Shown: positions 60,946 to 64,000 of the stretch, in pieces | Layout: every line of letters starts with the position of its first letter | Numbering within the stretch: the stretch's first letter is position 1 | Origin: Streptomyces sp. NBC_01481 | Lineage (GTDB): Bacteria; Actinomycetota; Actinomycetes; Streptomycetales; Streptomycetaceae | Direction: 5' to 3' | Assembly (NCBI RefSeq): GCF_026339995.1 | Contig: NZ_JAPEPT010000007.1 | Coordinates: 1 to 64,000, forward strand | Length of the DNA stretch: 64,000 nt | Made by a program: the position numbers and the translations under genes | The notes under the pieces: model-generated | Database searches by the model: none | Seen by the model: only the letters and a program-made list of their open reading frames with translations | What the model was told of the DNA's origin: nothing

Positions 60946-61965
60946 ATGACCTTCCGTATGCCGCCCGAGTGGGCCCCGCACGAGCGCACCTGGATGGCCT
61001 GGCCCGGCCCGAACGTCACCTTCACCGGGGACGACCTCGCCGAGTCCCGCCACGCCTGGGCGTCCGTCGCCCAGGCGGTACGCCGCTTCGAACCGGTCAC
61101 CATGGTCGTCGGGCCCGGCCAGGCGACGGAAGCCCGCGCGCTCCTCGGCCCGGACATCGACCTCGTCGAGCGTGAACTGGACGATGCGTGGATGCGCGAC
61201 ATCGGCCCGACCTTCGTCACCGACGGGAAGCAACTGGCCGCCGTGGACTGGGTGTTCAACGGCTGGGGCGCGCAGCACTGGGCCAGCTGGGACCACGACG
61301 CGAAGATAGCCCGCCATGTCGCGGACCTCGCCGGGGTGCCCGTGCACGGCTCGCCCCTCGTCAACGAGGGCGGCGGCATCCACGTCGACGGAGAAGGCAC
61401 GGTGCTGCTCACGGAGACGGTGCAGCTGGGCCCCGAGCGCAACCCCGGCTGGACGAAGGACGAGGTCGAGGCCGAGATCCACGGGAAGCTCGGCACGACC
61501 AAGGCGATCTGGCTGCGGCGCGGACTGAGTGCCGACTACCCGCCGCACGGCTTCGGCACCCTGGGCCACGTCGACATCGTCGCCGCCTTCGCCGGGCCGG
61601 GCGTCATAGTGGCCCACACCCAGCCGGACCCGGCCCACCCCGACCACGAGCTCTGCAAGGAGAACGTGGAGATGCTCAGGCTCCAGACCGATGCCCGCGG
61701 CCGCCGCATCGAGATCATCGAGGTCCCCGCGCCCACGGTCACACGGGACGAGGACGGCGGCTGGGCCGACTACTCCTACATCAACCACTACGTCTGCAAC
61801 GGGGGTGTGGTGCTGTGCTCCTTCGACGACCCGCGCGACGAGATCGCCGCGGGCATCTTCCGCAGGCTCTATCCGGACCGCACGGTCACGCTGGTCGACG
61901 CCCGGACGATCTTCGCCGGGGGCGGCGGCATCCACTGCATCACGCAGCAGCAGCCGAGGGTCTGA
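60946..61965 (+). CDS. aguA: Agmatine deiminase
   Basis: The 339-residue enzyme of the peptidyl-arginine-deiminase fold hydrolyses agmatine to N-carbamoylputrescine and ammonia. Catalytic features: Asp in DAWMRDIGPTFV, NEGGGIHVDGEGTVLL, His in TLGHVDIVAAF, and the nucleophilic C331 in GGIHCITQQQP at the extreme C-terminus. It starts 10 bases after ureC and is surely co-transcribed, making a three-gene operon that releases ammonia from guanidino and urea-type compounds. A partner N-carbamoylputrescine hydrolase is not in the window. Confidence 0.93.
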   Translation: MTFRMPPEWAPHERTWMAWPGPNVTFTGDDLAESRHAWASVAQAVRRFEPVTMVVGPGQATEARALLGPDIDLVERELDDAWMRDIGPTFVTDGKQLAAVDWVFNGWGAQHWASWDHDAKIARHVADLAGVPVHGSPLVNEGGGIHVDGEGTVLLTETVQLGPERNPGWTKDEVEAEIHGKLGTTKAIWLRRGLSADYPPHGFGTLGHVDIVAAFAGPGVIVAHTQPDPAHPDHELCKENVEMLRLQTDARGRRIEIIEVPAPTVTRDEDGGWADYSYINHYVCNGGVVLCSFDDPRDEIAAGIFRRLYPDRTVTLVDARTIFAGGGGIHCITQQQPRV

Positions 61966-62040
61966 TCGTCCGCCCTCCTGACGGTTCGCGATCCGGTAGA
62001 ACATACGGGTGAACGTGTTCCTGAGTGCGGTTGCCGCCGT

Positions 62041-62649
62041 ATGACCCCCGCCCCGCGCCGCCGCAATATCGCGCCGCCCCGAGAGTCCGTGCTCGCAGCC
62101 GCCATGGCCACCATCGCCGAGCGCGGGCTCGACGGGCTGACGATGGCCGGGCTCGGGCGGGAGGTCGGGATGAGCAGCGGGCATCTGCTCTATTACTTCC
62201 GCACCAAGGACGAACTGCTGCTGCAGACACTGGAGTGGAGCGAGGGCCGCCTCGGCGCCGAGCGCGGTGCGCTGCTCTCCCGGCAGGGCCCGGTGCGCGA
62301 GCGGCTCGACGCATACGTCGATCTGTACGTGCCCGACGGGCCGCGCGACCCCCACTGGACGCTCTGGCTCGAAGTCTGGAACCGCTCGCAGAGCGCCGAC
62401 GCCGACGCGCGGGCCCGCCAGGCCGCCATCGAGGGGGTCTGGCACCGGGATCTGGTCGCGCTGCTCGCCGAGGGGATCTCGCGCGGCGAGTTCCGCGCGG
62501 TCGACGCCGACCGCTACGCCGCCCGGCTCCGTGCCCTCCTCGACGGCTTCAGCGTGCATGTCGCCGTCGGCATACCGGGCACCGGGCGGCCCCAGGTTCT
62601 GGCCCATGTGAGGGAGTTCCTCGACGACTCGCTCTTCTCGGGAGCGTAG
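62041..62649 (+). CDS. TetR-family regulator (BetI-like)
   Basis: The 202-residue protein starts at ATG 62041. The helix-turn-helix (about 15-62) has GLTMAGLGREVGMSSGHLLY and YYFRTKDELL, of the BetI/TetR_C_6 type. The C-terminal domain (about 85-195) has WLEVWNRSQSADADARARQA. It follows the agmatine deiminase gene by 75 bases on the same strand; a possible promoter (TAGAAC at 61997-62002) lies between. It may regulate the urease-agmatine operon or the NCS1 permease. Confidence 0.86.
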   Translation: MTPAPRRRNIAPPRESVLAAAMATIAERGLDGLTMAGLGREVGMSSGHLLYYFRTKDELLLQTLEWSEGRLGAERGALLSRQGPVRERLDAYVDLYVPDGPRDPHWTLWLEVWNRSQSADADARARQAAIEGVWHRDLVALLAEGISRGEFRAVDADRYAARLRALLDGFSVHVAVGIPGTGRPQVLAHVREFLDDSLFSGA

Positions 62650-62701
62650 GCCCCGCAGCTCCTCGGGAGGCCGCTGCGCCCGACGGGGCCTCGCTCCGGA
62701 C

Positions 62702-62753
62702 CCCCGGTATGCGACCTTCGGCCGCATGTCCTCAAACGCCGGACGGGCTGAAA
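62702..62753 (+). repeat. Dispersed intergenic repeat, copy 4
   Basis: It matches copy 1 over TATGCGACCTTCGGCCGCAT and GTCCTCAAACGCCGGACGGG, ending in GCTGA. This is the only copy seen between two genes on the same strand. Confidence 0.85.
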
Positions 62754-62830
62754 TGGGCTGCCCCGGCGCGTGGGCGACCGCATCGTGAGACTGTCGTCCA
62801 CACCCGCCCGGGCTGTGGCACACTGCCACC

Positions 62831-62887
62831 GTGCTCTCATTCGCCATGATTATCGGCAAGAGCGCGCCGGTCCGCAGTGACCGCTGA
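62831..62887 (+). CDS. cimA leader peptide, 18 or 13 residues
   Basis: GTG 62831 gives MLSFAMIIGKSAPVRSDR; the in-frame ATG 62846 gives MIIGKSAPVRSDR. Two adjacent isoleucine codons (ATT ATC) suit control by isoleucine, the amino acid to which citramalate leads. It is followed 56 bases later by a terminator with a U run. The small size, Ile-Ile and terminator together support an attenuator; no strong ribosome site is visible, so leaderless translation from GTG is possible. Confidence 0.7.
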   Translation: MLSFAMIIGKSAPVRSDR

Positions 62888-62942
62888 CCCGTGGACAGTA
62901 ACCCCCCGCGGCAGCGGCACCGTGCCCCAGACCCGCGCGCAG

Positions 62943-62969
62943 ACCTCTCGCACCCGCGAGAGGTTTTTT
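62943..62969 (+). promoter_or_regulatory. cimA attenuator terminator
   Basis: ACCTCTCGC (62943-62951), ACCC loop, GCGAGAGGT (62956-62964) is a perfect 9-bp stem followed by TTTTTT (62964-62969) and CGTTTT. It stands about 100 bases before cimA, after the Ile-Ile leader peptide. Confidence 0.85.
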
Positions 62970-63072
62970 CGTTTTACGGCCCCACCCCGGCCAAGGAGCG
63001 AACCGCGCGAAGATGGGGGCAAGTGGAGCCAGAACTTCCGGAGCCACGAATCCGACAGGAGTCAACTCAGCC

Positions 63073-64000
63073 ATGACCACGGAGACCGACGACAGCTTCC
63101 ATGTCTTCGACACGACGCTCCGCGACGGAGCCCAGCGCGAGGGCATCAACCTCACCGTCGCGGACAAGCTGACCATCGCGCGGCACCTGGACGAATTCGG
63201 CGTGGGCTTCATCGAGGGCGGCTGGCCCGGTGCCAACCCCCGGGACACGGAGTTCTTCTCCCGTGCCCAGCAGGAGATCACCTTCCAGCACGCCCAGCTC
63301 GTCGCCTTCGGCGCCACCCGCCGCCCCGGCGCCAGGGCCGCTGAGGACCCGCAGGTCAGGGCCCTCCTGGAGTCGGGCGCTCCGGTGATCACCCTGGTCG
63401 CCAAATCGCACGACCGGCATGTCGAGCTGGCCCTGCGCACGACCCTCGAAGAGAACCTGGAGATGGTCCGCGACACCGTCTCCCACCTGCGCGAACAGGG
63501 CCGCCGCGTCTTCGTGGACTGTGAGCACTTCTTCGACGGCTACCGCGCCAATCCGGAGTACGCCAAGTCCGTGGTCCGCGCCGCGGCCGACGCGGGCGCC
63601 GATGTCGTCGTGCTGTGCGACACCAACGGCGGCATGCTCCCGGCCCAGATCCAGGCCGTCGTCTCCACCGTCCTCGCGGACACCGGCGCGCGCCTGGGCA
63701 TCCACGCCCAGGACGACACCGGATGCGCCGTCGCCAACACCCTCGCCGCCGTCGACGCCGGCGCGACGCACGTCCAGTGCACCGCCAACGGCTACGGCGA
63801 GCGCGTCGGCAACGCCAACCTGTTCCCGGTCGTGGCCGCGCTGGAGCTCAAGTACGCGATGAAGGTGCTGCCCGAGGGCGCGCTGGCCGAGATGACCCGT
63901 ATCTCGCACGCCATCGCCGAGGTCGTCAACCTCACGCCCTCGACCCACCAGCCCTATGTCGGGGTCTCGGCCTTCGCGCACAAGGCCGGGCTGCACGCCT
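63073..64000 (+). CDS. cimA: Citramalate synthase (3' end beyond window)
   Basis: The first 309 residues are present, starting at ATG 63073; the gene runs off the window edge. It belongs to the DRE-TIM metallolyase family: VFDTTLRDGAQREGINLTV near the N-terminus holds the DRDG-type catalytic site, EGGWPGANPRDTEFF is characteristic of CimA rather than LeuA, and the metal histidines are in GIHAQDDTGCAVAN. It condenses pyruvate with acetyl-CoA to citramalate, a threonine-independent route to 2-oxobutyrate and isoleucine. Some annotations call this group 2-isopropylmalate synthase. It is controlled by the attenuator upstream. Confidence 0.9.
   Translation, partial: MTTETDDSFHVFDTTLRDGAQREGINLTVADKLTIARHLDEFGVGFIEGGWPGANPRDTEFFSRAQQEITFQHAQLVAFGATRRPGARAAEDPQVRALLESGAPVITLVAKSHDRHVELALRTTLEENLEMVRDTVSHLREQGRRVFVDCEHFFDGYRANPEYAKSVVRAAADAGADVVVLCDTNGGMLPAQIQAVVSTVLADTGARLGIHAQDDTGCAVANTLAAVDAGATHVQCTANGYGERVGNANLFPVVAALELKYAMKVLPEGALAEMTRISHAIAEVVNLTPSTHQPYVGVSAFAHKAGLHA

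Larger units (their letters stand above)
62650..63072 (+). other. Intergenic region with repeat, leader peptide and attenuator of cimA
   Basis: This 423-base gap contains, in order, a GC-rich terminator-like stretch after the TetR gene, copy 4 of the dispersed repeat (62702-62753), a GTGGCA-CAC-TGCCAC hairpin (62815-62829), the short leader ORF and a strong U-run terminator. The last 100 bases lead to the cimA ribosome site AGGAG at 63057-63061. Confidence 0.75.

Noticed and set aside
62702..62753. Peptides such as MRPSAACPQTPDGL read from the dispersed repeat
   Set aside because: The same frame recurs at each repeat copy without a ribosome site or coding bias; they are repeat artefacts, apart from the true extension of the MFS gene.

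Overview
The window looks like chromosomal core DNA of a Streptomyces (or very close actinomycete). G+C is high, with strong GC bias at third codon positions and frequent GTG starts. Several genes appear leaderless, with a TANNNT box 5-8 nt before the start codon. Typical actinomycete families are present: mycothiol-type DinB proteins, Tat-exported phospholipase C and phosphatase, a large ATP-binding LuxR regulator, and GGDEF/EAL proteins. From memory, gene order matches the S. coelicolor SCO5485-SCO5529 region; I could not align it here.

Layout. 1-3.9 kb: end of a thioesterase gene, a DinB-type protein, a WYL regulator, a FabR-like TetR regulator and two small membrane proteins. 4-11.5 kb: cysteine desulfurase and mnmA (a sulfur relay for tRNA thiolation), a Tat/amidase protein, DUF427, SDR, a MetE C-terminal-domain protein and ligA. 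11.8-17.6 kb: the c-di-GMP enzyme RmdB, then gatC-gatA-small ORF-gatB. 18-24.9 kb: a hypothetical protein, secreted phospholipase C, an MMPL exporter, a GNAT and a membrane protein. 24.95-26.2 kb: a nested mobile island, with a 168-bp MITE-like palindrome and an intact IS481-family element both set in CCTAGG. 26.3-33.9 kb: a GNAT, a 57-aa protein, a 1017-aa LuxR regulator, a sugar-dehydrogenase lipoprotein, an aldo/keto reductase and a hydroxyacid dehydrogenase.

34-43 kb holds a second GGDEF/EAL protein (CdgE-like) and the branched-chain operon ilvB-ilvN-ilvC, followed by serA. ilvB is preceded by a textbook attenuator: a leader peptide with Ile-Leu-Val-Leu and a terminator ending in a U run. 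leuB (54.6 kb), ilvE (55.8 kb) and cimA (63.1 kb, cut by the window edge) complete a branched-chain amino acid neighbourhood. cimA carries its own attenuator with an Ile-Ile leader peptide. Between these lie an MFS exporter with its TetR regulator, a proline-catabolism set (PucR regulator, proline dehydrogenase, P5C dehydrogenase), an ArsR/SRPBCC pair beside an AAC(2')-like acetyltransferase, a PAP2 membrane protein and a Tat purple acid phosphatase.

57-62.7 kb is a nitrogen-salvage block: an NCS1 purine/cytosine-type permease, a fused urease gamma-beta gene, a divergent urease alpha gene, agmatine deiminase and a TetR regulator. No urease accessory genes are visible. A family of intergenic elements (core about 50 bp, with flanking GC hairpins) recurs at four places, mostly between convergent genes. 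One copy supplies the last codons of the MFS gene. No rRNA, tRNA, CRISPR or large secondary-metabolite cluster was found.
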